This document shows positions 17,743 through 25,950 of a stretch of 64,000 nucleotides of DNA, piece by piece. The notes under the pieces were generated by a model. It did not search any database and was not told the DNA's origin. It worked only from the letters and a program-made list of their open reading frames with translations. The stretch lies in contig NZ_RYYV01000010.1 in assembly GCF_003977665.1 (NCBI RefSeq), positions 1-64,000 on the forward strand, in the 5' to 3' direction. This stretch comes from Dyella choica. Its GTDB lineage: Bacteria > Pseudomonadota > Gammaproteobacteria > Xanthomonadales > Rhodanobacteraceae. Each line of letters begins with the position of its first letter. Position 1 is the first letter of the stretch. The position numbers were made by a program, and so were the translations under genes.

Positions 17743-17826
17743 GCTCTGATTTATTCAGAGCCTCCGCGGTGCAAGGATGCATCGCCCACGACGCGTCTGA
17801 ATAAATCCAGGACGGATTTTTTCAGA
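17743..17826. repeat. Inverted-repeat cluster between a small secreted gene and bioA
   Basis: GCTCTGA-TTTAT-TCAGAGC is a perfect hairpin at 17743-17761. Its core GATTTATTCAGA (17748-17759) recurs exactly inverted as TCTGAATAAATC at 17796-17807, and a near copy GGATTTTTTCAGA ends at 17826 and pairs with it. It may serve as a terminator for the convergent genes or be a decayed small mobile element. Confidence 0.6.
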
Positions 17827-17835
17827 CCATTCATA

Positions 17836-17860
17836 GCTTGGGGCGCAAACCCCAACCTAG
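17836..17860. repeat. GTAGG/CCTAC-family repeat, copy C (short form)
   Basis: TTGGGG and CCCCAA arms around CGCAAA, ending CCTAG. The CTA at 17857-17859 is the bioA stop codon on minus. Confidence 0.7.
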
Positions 17861-19218
17861 GCGACTGCGTGGGTGATTCCCTCGATTGCCACGTCAACCA
17901 GGTGGTCGATCTCTCCTTCGCTCACCACATAGGGCGGCATGAAGTAGATCACGTTGCCCAACGGCCGCAGCAGCGCGCCGCGTCCAAGCCCATGCAAGTA
18001 AACGCGCAGGCCGCGCCGCTCCTCCGAAGGAAAGGTGCGCCGACTCGCTTTGTCGGCCACCAATTCCACGGCGGCGATCATGCCGTGCTGCCGCAAGTCG
18101 GCTACATTGGGATGGTCGCGCAGCGGTGCGAGTCGTCTTGCAAGATGGGTAGCCAGGGTGCGATTGCGCTCCAGCACCGGTTCGTCGCGAAAAATGTTCA
18201 AGGTTTCCAGCGCGGCCCGGCAGGCAAGCGGATTACCGGTGTAGCTGTGCGAGTGCAGGAACGCCTTGCCGGCGTTGTATTCGGCATAGAACGCGTCATA
18301 CACCTGTTGCGTCGTCAATACAGCCGAGAGTGGCAAGGTGCCGCCGGTCAGTCCCTTGGACAGGCACATGAAGTCCGGCGCGACATGTGCCTGCTCGCAG
18401 GCGAACAAGGTGCCGGTGCGGCCGAAGCCCACGGCGATTTCATCGGCGATCAGGTGGACGTTGTATTGGTCGCAAAGCGCACGCAGGCCGGTGAGGAATG
18501 CGGCGTGATGCATGCGCATGCCGCCAGCGCATTGCACCAGCGGCTCCACGATCACTGCACAGGTTTCGTGCGCGTGGCCTTCAAGTAACACGCGCATCGC
18601 CGCCAGGCGGCGCATGGCGACGTGCTCGGGCGACTCGCCGGGTTCACCTTCGTAGGCATCGGGCGAAGGCGCGAGCATGGGGGTGAGCAGCAAAGGTGCA
18701 TAAGTCTTGCGATACAGCGCTACATCGCTAACCGACAAGGCGCCAAGTGTTTCGCCGTGATAGCTGCCGGTAAGCGCGATGAAGCGCGTTTTCCCGCCAT
18801 GGCCCTGGTTGAGCCAATAGTGGAAGCTCATCTTCAGCGCCACTTCGATGGCAGCCGAGCCGTTGTCGGCAAAAAAGACCTTATCCAGGCCTTGCGGGGT
18901 GAGCGCCACCAGCCGTTCGGCCAGTTCGATCGCCACCGGATGCGTGAAGCCCGCGAAAATCACGTGCTCCAGCGTCCTCGCCTGCTCGGCCAGGGCTGCG
19001 GCGATGCGGGGATTGGCGTGACCGAAGAGGTTGGTCCACCAGGAGCTGATGCCATCAAGATAGCGGCGCCCACCCGCATCGATCAGCCAGGCGCCTTCGC
19101 CCCGCACGATCGGCACCATGGGGACGTGCTGATGATCGTGCATCTGGGTGCAGGGGTGCCAGATATGGCGCAAGTCGCGCCGGGCAAGTTCGGCATTCGC
19201 GTGGGACTGATCAATCAT
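17857..19218 (-). CDS. bioA: Adenosylmethionine-8-amino-7-oxononanoate aminotransferase
   Basis: PLP enzyme of biotin synthesis; converts KAPA to DAPA with S-adenosylmethionine as amino donor. 453 residues. The N-terminal RHIWHPCTQM, SSWWTNLFGH (the BioA-specific tryptophan pair), GSYHGET and the PLP lysine Lys288 in SKGLTGG all match the family. Other biotin genes are absent here; Xanthomonadales keep bioA near rsmE away from the rest. The TAG stop is provided by repeat copy C. Confidence 0.97.
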   Translation of the reverse strand: MIDQSHANAELARRDLRHIWHPCTQMHDHQHVPMVPIVRGEGAWLIDAGGRRYLDGISSWWTNLFGHANPRIAAALAEQARTLEHVIFAGFTHPVAIELAERLVALTPQGLDKVFFADNGSAAIEVALKMSFHYWLNQGHGGKTRFIALTGSYHGETLGALSVSDVALYRKTYAPLLLTPMLAPSPDAYEGEPGESPEHVAMRRLAAMRVLLEGHAHETCAVIVEPLVQCAGGMRMHHAAFLTGLRALCDQYNVHLIADEIAVGFGRTGTLFACEQAHVAPDFMCLSKGLTGGTLPLSAVLTTQQVYDAFYAEYNAGKAFLHSHSYTGNPLACRAALETLNIFRDEPVLERNRTLATHLARRLAPLRDHPNVADLRQHGMIAAVELVADKASRRTFPSEERRGLRVYLHGLGRGALLRPLGNVIYFMPPYVVSEGEIDHLVDVAIEGITHAVA

Positions 19219-19345
19219 CCGGTTATGATCGATGCGGTCGTGCCGCCGTTCAACCCTTGCTTATCGTAGGGGACGGCTCTGGCCTGTCGTAAGGGCAGGA
19301 ACCGTGGCGTCGCGCCAAGAGGTGTAGCGTGCAGCAGGAACATCG

Positions 19346-20116
19346 ATGAAGCGTTGGTTTGCAATTCCGGCAATAGTCGTACTCGCCCTTGGGGTGCTGG
19401 TATGGTTCCTCCCCGCAAGCTGGGCCTTGCCGCTGCTGCAAACGCAATGGCGTGGCGTGCGGATGGACGGTGTCACCGGAACATTGTGGGAAGGCTGCGC
19501 CCAGCAGTTTTCGATCGCAGATGGCCCGCCGCTCGGCAGCCTTGCTTGGGTCATTTCCCGCCGGGCCTTGCTGGGCGACCTCCAGGCCAGTGTGGAACTG
19601 CGCCAGCCACAGCTGCAGTTGCAGGGCCGAGTGCATCGTCTTTCCCCCGCGCAAATCGCCTTGCACGACGTCAAGCTGCACTTGGATATGGCGATGCTCG
19701 GCATGCAACCCTGGTTGCGGGGGCGGCCACAAGGTCAGCTAGACCTGCAGGTGCCGCAAGCGCAACTGCGCAGCGCCTGGCCCATACAGCTGGATGCCAC
19801 CGGCATCTGGTCGCAGGCCGCCATCCATACCGCGCAAGGCAACATCCCGCTGGGACAGGTGATGCTGGCGGTCACCGGCCAATCCGGGGCGTTGCAGGGA
19901 ACGCTCAGCGATGACGGCAGCGGCTCGGTGCAGACTGCCGGGCGGCTAGCCCTCAGCCCGCTCGGCTGGGACCTGCAACTGCGCCTCGTCCCGCGCAACC
20001 ATGATCCGGCCGTGTTGAGCTGGCTGCGCAGCCAGGGCACGCCCGCAGCGGACGGCACGTTCGAACTCCGCTATCGTGGGGGTTTGGCTCAATGGGGCCC
20101 TGCGATCAAGCAATGA
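19346..20116 (+). CDS. gspN: Type II secretion system protein N (GspN-like)
   Basis: 256 residues with one N-terminal membrane anchor (about 5-26) and a periplasmic beta-rich body; WRGVRMDGVTGTLWEG and the closing LRYRGGL fit the GspN family. GspN is an accessory inner-membrane part of type II secretion. No other gsp gene is in the window, so it is an orphan here. Its stop overlaps the next start (ATGA at 20113-20116), tying it to a metabolic operon. Confidence 0.82.
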   Translation: MKRWFAIPAIVVLALGVLVWFLPASWALPLLQTQWRGVRMDGVTGTLWEGCAQQFSIADGPPLGSLAWVISRRALLGDLQASVELRQPQLQLQGRVHRLSPAQIALHDVKLHLDMAMLGMQPWLRGRPQGQLDLQVPQAQLRSAWPIQLDATGIWSQAAIHTAQGNIPLGQVMLAVTGQSGALQGTLSDDGSGSVQTAGRLALSPLGWDLQLRLVPRNHDPAVLSWLRSQGTPAADGTFELRYRGGLAQWGPAIKQ

Positions 20117-20898
20117 TGAACGAGCAACGATGGGAGGCGGCGCTAAAGGCCGCCCGGGAAGCGGCGGACGCGGCCGCCGAAGTGATTCGTCATTATTGGC
20201 ACCGCGGTGTTGAGGTGGAGATCAAACCCGACGCTACGCCGGTGACGATCGCCGACCGGGAAGCCGAACAGGCCATCCGTAGCATCCTTGCCCAGGGCTT
20301 GCCGGGAGCTGCGATCTACGGCGAGGAGTTCGGCCTGGACCATAGCGGCAGCGACTTGCTCTGGCTGGTCGACCCGCTCGACGGCACCAAGAGCTTCGTG
20401 CGCCGCACGCCATTCTTCTCCACCCAAATCGCGCTGATGCAGCGGGGCGAACTGGTGCTGGGCGTATCGAGTGCCCCGGTATACGGCGAAACGATGTGGG
20501 CGAGCAAAGGTGGCGGCACCTGGTTCAATGGGGAGCGCGTAAAGGTGGCGCCGACCACGGAGATGGCGCAAGCATCCATCTCCATCGGCAACGTCAAAAC
20601 GCTTACCGACGACGCGCGCTGGCAGACATTGGGTGCGATGATTCGCGACAGCAACCGCATCCGTGGCTACGGCGATTTCTGCCATTACCACCTGCTGGCG
20701 CGGGGTAGCCTGGATCTGGTGATCGAATCCGACGTAAGCATCCTGGATGTCGCGGCGCTGGCGGTGATCGTGCGTGAGGCGGGCGGCGTATTCACCGATC
20801 TTCAGGGCGAGCCGTTGAACCTCGATACCCGCAGCGTGCTGGCCGGTACGCCGGCGCTTCACGCGCAGGCTCTGGCTCGCCTCGCTCCGACCGCGTAG
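20113..20898 (+). CDS. Inositol-monophosphatase-family phosphatase, HisN-like
   Basis: 261 residues. The family metal sites are present: GEEFG, DPLDGTKSF and ILDVAALAVIVREAGG. RGYGDFCHYHLLARG resembles the HisN type of histidinol-phosphatase, so this may catalyse the last phosphatase step of histidine synthesis, but inositol or nucleotide phosphates are also possible substrates. I start it at the ATG at 20113 that overlaps the gspN stop. Its TAG stop is the TAG of repeat copy D. A second paralogue, cysQ, lies two genes on. Confidence 0.85.
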   Translation: MMNEQRWEAALKAAREAADAAAEVIRHYWHRGVEVEIKPDATPVTIADREAEQAIRSILAQGLPGAAIYGEEFGLDHSGSDLLWLVDPLDGTKSFVRRTPFFSTQIALMQRGELVLGVSSAPVYGETMWASKGGGTWFNGERVKVAPTTEMAQASISIGNVKTLTDDARWQTLGAMIRDSNRIRGYGDFCHYHLLARGSLDLVIESDVSILDVAALAVIVREAGGVFTDLQGEPLNLDTRSVLAGTPALHAQALARLAPTA

Positions 20899-20921
20899 GT
20901 TGGGTTTGCACCCCAACCTAC
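20895..20921. repeat. GTAGG/CCTAC-family repeat, copy D (short form)
   Basis: GTAGGTTGGG pairs with CCCAACCTAC around a short loop. The TAG at 20896-20898 is the stop codon of the upstream phosphatase gene. It separates that gene from nudE within an otherwise tight operon. Confidence 0.85.
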
Positions 20922-20956
20922 GGGAGCGGCAGCGAAAGCCGGTTACAATCCCGCTT

Positions 20957-21517
20957 ATGCCACCTCGCTATCCCATCATCCACGCGACGCGTGACCTGGA
21001 CACCAGCCGTTTTCTGCACGCGGAGCAGGTGGACCTGGAATTCTCCAACGGCGAACACCGCACCTACGAACGACTCAAGGGGCATGGCCTGGGCGCGGTC
21101 ATCATCGTGCCGATGCTGGACGATGAAACGGTACTGCTGGTGCGCGAATATGGCGTAGGAGTGGATCGCTACGAGCTGGGCCTGCCCAAGGGCCGGCTGG
21201 ACCAGGACGAGACGGCGGAGCAGGGCGCCGACCGCGAGCTGAAGGAAGAAGTCGGCTACGGCGCACGCAAGTTGAAGATCCTGCACAGCCTTTCGCTGTC
21301 GCCCGCCTACATGACGCACATGGCGCATGTCGTGCTGGCGCAGGATCTCTACCCCGAGCGCCTGCCAGGTGACGAACCCGAGCCGCTCGAAGTGGTGCCC
21401 TGGAAACTCTCCGACCTGCATACCCTGGTCGCGCGGGACGATGTCACCGAAGGCCGTTCCATCGCGGCGCTGTTCCTGGCGCGCGAATACCTCGCCGGAC
21501 GCCTGCAACGCACATGA
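20957..21517 (+). CDS. nudE: ADP compounds hydrolase NudE
   Basis: Nudix enzyme hydrolysing ADP-ribose, Ap3A, NADH and similar compounds. The Nudix box is complete: GRLDQDETAEQGADRELKEE begins near 84, after GLPK. 186 residues from the ATG at 20957; the frame is open upstream but that part is repeat copy D. The stop overlaps the cysQ start (ATGA). Confidence 0.93.
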   Translation: MPPRYPIIHATRDLDTSRFLHAEQVDLEFSNGEHRTYERLKGHGLGAVIIVPMLDDETVLLVREYGVGVDRYELGLPKGRLDQDETAEQGADRELKEEVGYGARKLKILHSLSLSPAYMTHMAHVVLAQDLYPERLPGDEPEPLEVVPWKLSDLHTLVARDDVTEGRSIAALFLAREYLAGRLQRT

Positions 21518-22335
21518 GCGCCGCCCCTGCTCATCCCCTGCTGCTCGAGGTCGGCGCTCTGGCGCGCGACGCCGGCGAAGCCATCATGGCGATCTATCGC
21601 GAAGACTTCGAGGTCGAGATCAAGGCCGATTTCTCGCCCCTCACCGCGGCAGACCTCGCGGCCCAAAATGTCATCGCAGCGGGTCTTGCGCAGCTCGATC
21701 CGCGGTTGCCCCTGGTGTCGGAGGAAGCCAGCCAGCTGCCGTGGCAGGAGCGTCGCGTATGGTCGCGCTACTGGCTGGTCGACCCGCTCGACGGTACGCG
21801 CGAATTCGTCAAGCGCAACGGTGAATTCACCGTCAACATCGCGCTGGTCGAAAACGGCAGGCCGGTGCTAGGAGCGGTGCTGGCGCCGGTTACCGAAGAA
21901 TTGTTCGCCGCCGCGCGCGGACAGGGAGCATGGTGGCAGGTGCAGCGTGATGGTGAGTGGGAGCGCATCTCCACGCGCACACTGGCCACCCCCCCGGTGG
22001 CGGCTGGCAGCCGTTCGCATGGCGGCTTGTCGGAATTGACGCTGCGCCGTTTGCTCGGCGACGAATATCAGCTGCATGCGCTGGGTTCTTCGTTGAAGTT
22101 CTGCCTGATCGCGCGCGGCTCGGCAGACATCTATCTGCGCCGCGGCCCTACCAGCGAATGGGATACCGCCGCCGCGCAATGCGTGCTGGAAGAGGCCGGT
22201 GGCGCGGTGCTCGACCTGACCGGCAATCCACTGTGCTACAACCGCGGCGAATCGCTGATCAATCCGGAATTCCTGGCCGTGGGCGACGCCGCCATCGACT
22301 GGCCTGCGCGGCTGCGCGATGCGGGGCTGCCATGA
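21514..22335 (+). CDS. cysQ: 3'(2'),5'-bisphosphate nucleotidase CysQ
   Basis: Removes the 3'-phosphate from PAP, a by-product of sulfate assimilation and of carrier-protein phosphopantetheinylation. 273 residues with SEEASQLPW, the metal motif DPLDGTREFVKRNGEF and EWDTAAAQCVLEEAGG. ATGA overlaps join it to nudE upstream and to mazG downstream. Confidence 0.95.
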   Translation: MSAAPAHPLLLEVGALARDAGEAIMAIYREDFEVEIKADFSPLTAADLAAQNVIAAGLAQLDPRLPLVSEEASQLPWQERRVWSRYWLVDPLDGTREFVKRNGEFTVNIALVENGRPVLGAVLAPVTEELFAAARGQGAWWQVQRDGEWERISTRTLATPPVAAGSRSHGGLSELTLRRLLGDEYQLHALGSSLKFCLIARGSADIYLRRGPTSEWDTAAAQCVLEEAGGAVLDLTGNPLCYNRGESLINPEFLAVGDAAIDWPARLRDAGLP

Positions 22336-23138
22336 GCACAACCACGCGCCACAGCCTGGACGACCTGCTAGCCATCATGGCCCGCCTGCGCGATCCCGCG
22401 CGCGGTTGCCCGTGGGATTTGCAACAGGATTTCAGCACCATCGCTGCTTATACGGTCGAAGAAGCCTACGAAGTCGCCGATGCCATCGACCGCGAGGATT
22501 GGCACGATCTGCGCGACGAACTGGGCGATCTGCTGTTGCAGGTGGTGTTTCACTCGCAAATGGCGCAAGAGCGACAGCTGTTCGATTTCAACGACGTGGC
22601 GCACGCGATCAGTGAAAAGATGCTGCGCCGGCATCCGCATGTGTTCGGCGACGTCAGCTATGCGGACGTGGAAGAGCAGACGCGCGCCTGGGAGGAGATC
22701 AAGAACGCCGAGCGCGTGGCGAAAGGTGCTGCACCCGACGACAGCGCGCTGGCAGGCGTCTCGCACGGCCAGCCGGAATGGCAGCTTGCGCGGAAGCTGC
22801 AGCAGCGCGCCGCTACCGTCGGTTTCGACTGGCCCGGCCATCAGCCGGTGATCGACAAGCTGCGCGAGGAACTGGCCGAAGTCGCGGCCGAATTCGAAGC
22901 CGGTGCCGATCCGACCCGCCTGGAGGACGAGATCGGCGACGTGCTGTTCGTGGCCGTGAACCTGGCCCGTCACGCCAAGGTGGACTTCGCGCGGGCCTTG
23001 AAGCATGCCAACAAGAAGTTCGAGCGGCGCTTCCGGCGCATGGAGCAACTGGCGGCCGCGGATGGGGAGCCATTGGCGGCGCAGGGCCTGGCAGAGCAGG
23101 AAGCGCTTTGGCGGAGGGCCAAGGCGGAGGAACGGTAG
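22332..23138 (+). CDS. mazG: Nucleoside triphosphate pyrophosphohydrolase MazG
   Basis: House-cleaning enzyme that cleaves (d)NTPs to NMPs plus PPi. 268 residues with two MazG domains: CPWDLQQDF, then EEAYEVADAI and DELGDLLLQVVFH (about 35-65), and REELAEVAAEF with EDEIGDVLFVAVN (about 178-215). The ATG overlaps the cysQ stop. The stop codon TAG belongs to repeat copy E. Confidence 0.96.
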   Translation: MSTTTRHSLDDLLAIMARLRDPARGCPWDLQQDFSTIAAYTVEEAYEVADAIDREDWHDLRDELGDLLLQVVFHSQMAQERQLFDFNDVAHAISEKMLRRHPHVFGDVSYADVEEQTRAWEEIKNAERVAKGAAPDDSALAGVSHGQPEWQLARKLQQRAATVGFDWPGHQPVIDKLREELAEVAAEFEAGADPTRLEDEIGDVLFVAVNLARHAKVDFARALKHANKKFERRFRRMEQLAAADGEPLAAQGLAEQEALWRRAKAEER

Positions 23139-23208
23139 GCTGGGATGACCGTCCCAGCATCGCGCGGGTTGCGTGCCTGGTAATGCCGGGGTTTGCACCC
23201 CTGCCTAC
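23135..23208. repeat. GTAGG/CCTAC-family repeat, copy E (long form)
   Basis: Starts GTAGGCTGGGATGACC and ends CTGCCTAC, with two inner stems (GCTGGGA/TCCCAGC, then a GGGGT/ACCCC pair). The TAG at 23136-23138 is the mazG stop codon. Confidence 0.85.
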
Positions 23209-23272
23209 GCAGCCTTTCAACCTTTCCCTAAGTTCGCGCATCTGAAGCATTCGAACCCACAGGAGATTTCGT

Positions 23273-24037
23273 ATGCGTTGCCTACTCGCTTTGCTTGCCC
23301 TGCTGCCGCTGGCGGCGACTGCTACGGATTGCCGTTACAGCGCCCCCCGCAACTTGCATGACGACCTGGTCGGGGTGCATCGCGTGCAGATCGAAGTGCA
23401 CAGCCATGACTTGCACCTGGTTGGCGGCAATGCTGCCGGCGGCCTACAGATCAATGGCCGTGCCTGTGCTTCCTCGCAGTCCGCCTTGGACAACCTGCAA
23501 TTGACCTCGCATCGCGAAGGCGATCAGCTCATCATCGACGTTGGCGGCCACAGCGCGTTCAACATCGGCATCCTTGGCGTTTCCTATGCCAATCTGGACC
23601 TGCAGGCGCAACTGCCTGCCAACATGCCAGTCAGCATCCACTCCGGTTCGGGTGACGTTTACGTAGGCGGCCTGGCGCAACTCAATGCGCAGACTGGCTC
23701 GGGCGATCTGCATGTGGACCATATCGCAGGCGAGGTTTCCGTGACGAGCGGTTCGGGCGACGTCGAGTTGTCCGATATCGGCCGCCTGCGCGTCGACTCG
23801 GTTGGCTCCGGCGACGTCAAGGCGCGCGACGTGCACGAGGGCGTGAACATCGGCAACGTCGGCTCCGGCGACATCACGCTGGAACACGTGGGCGGCAGCG
23901 TCTACGTGGGTACGATCGGTTCCGGCGACGTGGTGGTGAAAGACGTGCGCGGTGATTTCACGGTGGGTGCAAAGGGTAGCGGCGACGTGGAGCACACGGA
24001 TGTCGGCGGCAAGGTCAGCGTGCCGCGCGAGGATTGA
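23273..24037 (+). CDS. Secreted DUF4097-type beta-solenoid protein
   Basis: 254 residues with a signal peptide (about 1-17). From about residue 120 the sequence repeats GSGDV/GSGDL/GSGDI seven times at roughly 18-20 residue spacing, alternating with Val/Gly-rich strands, as in DUF4097/DUF2807 proteins that fold as right-handed beta-helices. The function is unknown; a periplasmic or surface role is likely from the signal peptide. It stands alone after mazG and faces the permease gene on minus. Confidence 0.82.
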   Translation: MRCLLALLALLPLAATATDCRYSAPRNLHDDLVGVHRVQIEVHSHDLHLVGGNAAGGLQINGRACASSQSALDNLQLTSHREGDQLIIDVGGHSAFNIGILGVSYANLDLQAQLPANMPVSIHSGSGDVYVGGLAQLNAQTGSGDLHVDHIAGEVSVTSGSGDVELSDIGRLRVDSVGSGDVKARDVHEGVNIGNVGSGDITLEHVGGSVYVGTIGSGDVVVKDVRGDFTVGAKGSGDVEHTDVGGKVSVPRED

Positions 24038-24039
24038 GC

Positions 24040-25170
24040 TCAGGCTTGCAGGCGCGTGAGCAGATAAACCAAGGCCCCGCACACCAGCAGGAAGGGCACC
24101 GATACTGCATGAAACAGCTGCATGCCGTGCGGCTGTTTTGCCAGGCGCAGGGCGATCAGGTTCGCCAGCGAACCGATCGCCACGCCGAAGCCGCCTACGT
24201 TCACGGCAACGGCCAGCGCTATCGCGTCTGGCGTGCGGTCGAGCAGTAGCACTGTCGCAGGGACGTTGCTGATCAGCTGCGAGCTGACGATGCCGGTGAG
24301 ATAGAGCGAAAGCGGAGAATCGATCTCCCCAAAAGCGTGCTCCACGATGGGCAGGGAGGCGAGGTGGCCCAGGCCTAGAAAGATCATGGCGAAGGTCGCC
24401 ATCAGCAGCCAGTCGATACATTTCAGTGTGCGCCAGGAAAACAAGGCGAACGGGACCCCCAACAACAATGCGCCAAGCGGTGCGTGACCGCCTTCCATCA
24501 TCAGCACCATCGTGGCGAGCGCGATGATGGACAGGACTGCCAGCGATGCGGACACCGGGTGTCCGTCAAGCTTGTCCGCTTGCAGCTCCACGCGCCCCTT
24601 CGGCAACCAGAGCCAGGTAACCGCCGCGACCAATGCGAACATCGCGGCTGCAGCAGGAAGCAGGGCACCCAAGAACCGGAAAAACGGTATTTGCGCATGC
24701 TGCCAGATCAACAGGTTCTGCGGATTGCCGATCGGACTGAGTGTCGATCCGGCATTCACCGCCAGCGCCTCCAGCACGGCCATGCGCAGGATCGGCAGGT
24801 TGGACACGCTCGCGATGGCGAGCGTCAAGGGCACCATCAGGAACAGGCTTACGTCATTGGTGAGTACCATGGACAGCATGGCTGTCATGCTCACCAGCAG
24901 AAGGCCGACGCCGCGAAGCGAGTGCATGCGCGCGACCAGCATGCCGGCCACGCGCTGTACCAGGCCGCTGTCGCGAATGCCCTGGATGGAAACCATCAAG
25001 CCCAACAGGCCGCACAATGTGGGCCACTGCAGCCAGCCCTGGTAGCGCGACCACGGCTGCGGATCGACGCAGGCCAGCATCACGCTGAGTGCGGTGAAAA
25101 GCAGCAGCAGGAACTCCTGCTTGATGCGGTTGCGCCAGGTTTGGGCGGCAGCCGTGTGGTTGGCCGTCAT
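24040..25170 (-). CDS. CitMHS/ArsB-type anion permease
   Basis: 376-residue integral membrane protein with about ten hydrophobic segments. LTNDVSLFLMVPL, GSTLSPIGNPQNLLIW and SNVPATVLLL are the paired signatures of the citrate-transporter-like/ArsB-NhaD superfamily. The substrate cannot be told from sequence; citrate, arsenite or Na+/H+ exchange are all found in the family. I chose the ATG at 25170; a TTG at 25182 would add four residues. No ars genes adjoin it. It ends three bases after the convergent beta-solenoid gene, with no room for a terminator. Confidence 0.8.
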   Translation of the reverse strand: MTANHTAAAQTWRNRIKQEFLLLLFTALSVMLACVDPQPWSRYQGWLQWPTLCGLLGLMVSIQGIRDSGLVQRVAGMLVARMHSLRGVGLLLVSMTAMLSMVLTNDVSLFLMVPLTLAIASVSNLPILRMAVLEALAVNAGSTLSPIGNPQNLLIWQHAQIPFFRFLGALLPAAAAMFALVAAVTWLWLPKGRVELQADKLDGHPVSASLAVLSIIALATMVLMMEGGHAPLGALLLGVPFALFSWRTLKCIDWLLMATFAMIFLGLGHLASLPIVEHAFGEIDSPLSLYLTGIVSSQLISNVPATVLLLDRTPDAIALAVAVNVGGFGVAIGSLANLIALRLAKQPHGMQLFHAVSVPFLLVCGALVYLLTRLQA

Positions 25171-25237
25171 CCTTGCGGCCAAAGGCAGTCAGGCCATGGC
25201 CAGGAACCATTCCCACGCCGGCCGGAGCAGCAGGGCG

Positions 25238-25867
25238 TCACCACTCCTTCAAGCCTTCCAATTCATACAGCTTCTTCCAGCTCGGCCGCGCGCGCACCAG
25301 ATCCGCCTGCCGTTTCAACGCAGGCCACTCGGTCGCAGGACGCGGCATGTTGCGCGACCATCGCATCAGCATGGTCAGCATCAGATCGACGCCGGAAAAC
25401 TCTTTGCCGAGCAGATACGGTCCATGCGTAGAAAGATGCGCCTCGATGCGGTCCCACACACCTTCGATCTTGCGTTGTATCGCAGCGCGGATGTCCGGTG
25501 GCGATTCCTGATGCCCCAGTTCTTGCGGATAGAACCAGAACCGATAGGTGGACATCAGCGAGTTGCTTAAGAATACCGTCCACTGAAGCCACGCGTCGCG
25601 CCCCGGCGTGCCTGGCGGCGGAATCAACTTCGCTTCCGGATGACGCTCGGCCAGGATGATCAGCAGCGCCCCCGACTCGTACACCGCGCGGCCTTCGATG
25701 ATCAGCGTAGGTACTTTGCCGCCCGGATTGAGCTTCAGGTACTCATCGTCGAATTGCTCCCGCTTGTCGATATCCACCAGTTTGAGCTGATAGGGCGCGC
25801 CGATTTCGAGCAGTGCCAGATGCACGACCATGCTGGCGGTGCCGGGGGAGTAATGGAGGGTGTACAT
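25238..25867 (-). CDS. Glutathione S-transferase family protein
   Basis: 209 residues: an N-terminal thioredoxin-like domain (MYTLHYSPGTASMVVHLALL, with the cis-proline in GGKVPTLII and YESGALLIIL) and an all-helical C-terminal domain. The substrate is unknown. It lies on its own between the permease and the ABC exporter genes, on the same strand as both. Confidence 0.9.
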   Translation of the reverse strand: MYTLHYSPGTASMVVHLALLEIGAPYQLKLVDIDKREQFDDEYLKLNPGGKVPTLIIEGRAVYESGALLIILAERHPEAKLIPPPGTPGRDAWLQWTVFLSNSLMSTYRFWFYPQELGHQESPPDIRAAIQRKIEGVWDRIEAHLSTHGPYLLGKEFSGVDLMLTMLMRWSRNMPRPATEWPALKRQADLVRARPSWKKLYELEGLKEW

Positions 25868-25912
25868 GCGCGGTCCTGGTCAGGGAGGGACATGCATCGT
25901 AACGCATGGCTG

Positions 25913-25939
25913 CTTCCTCTCCCCTGCAGGGAGAGGAAG
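25913..25939. terminator. CCTCTCCC/GGGAGAGG hairpin
   Basis: CTTCCTCTCCC and GGGAGAGGAAG are perfect 11-base arms with loop CTGCA, between the permease gene and the GST gene. No T-run follows on either strand, so any termination would be inefficient. It belongs to a loose group of such hairpins in this window. Confidence 0.5.
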
Positions 25940-25950
25940 TTAACGGCCTA

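Noticed and set aside
20900-20956. A 19-residue upstream extension of nudE
   Set aside because: It is encoded by repeat copy D; the family start is at 20957.
23641-23990. Regularly spaced short repeats that might suggest a CRISPR array
   Set aside because: They are the GGTTCGGGCGAC-like codons of the GSGD protein repeat inside one reading frame, varied at third positions.
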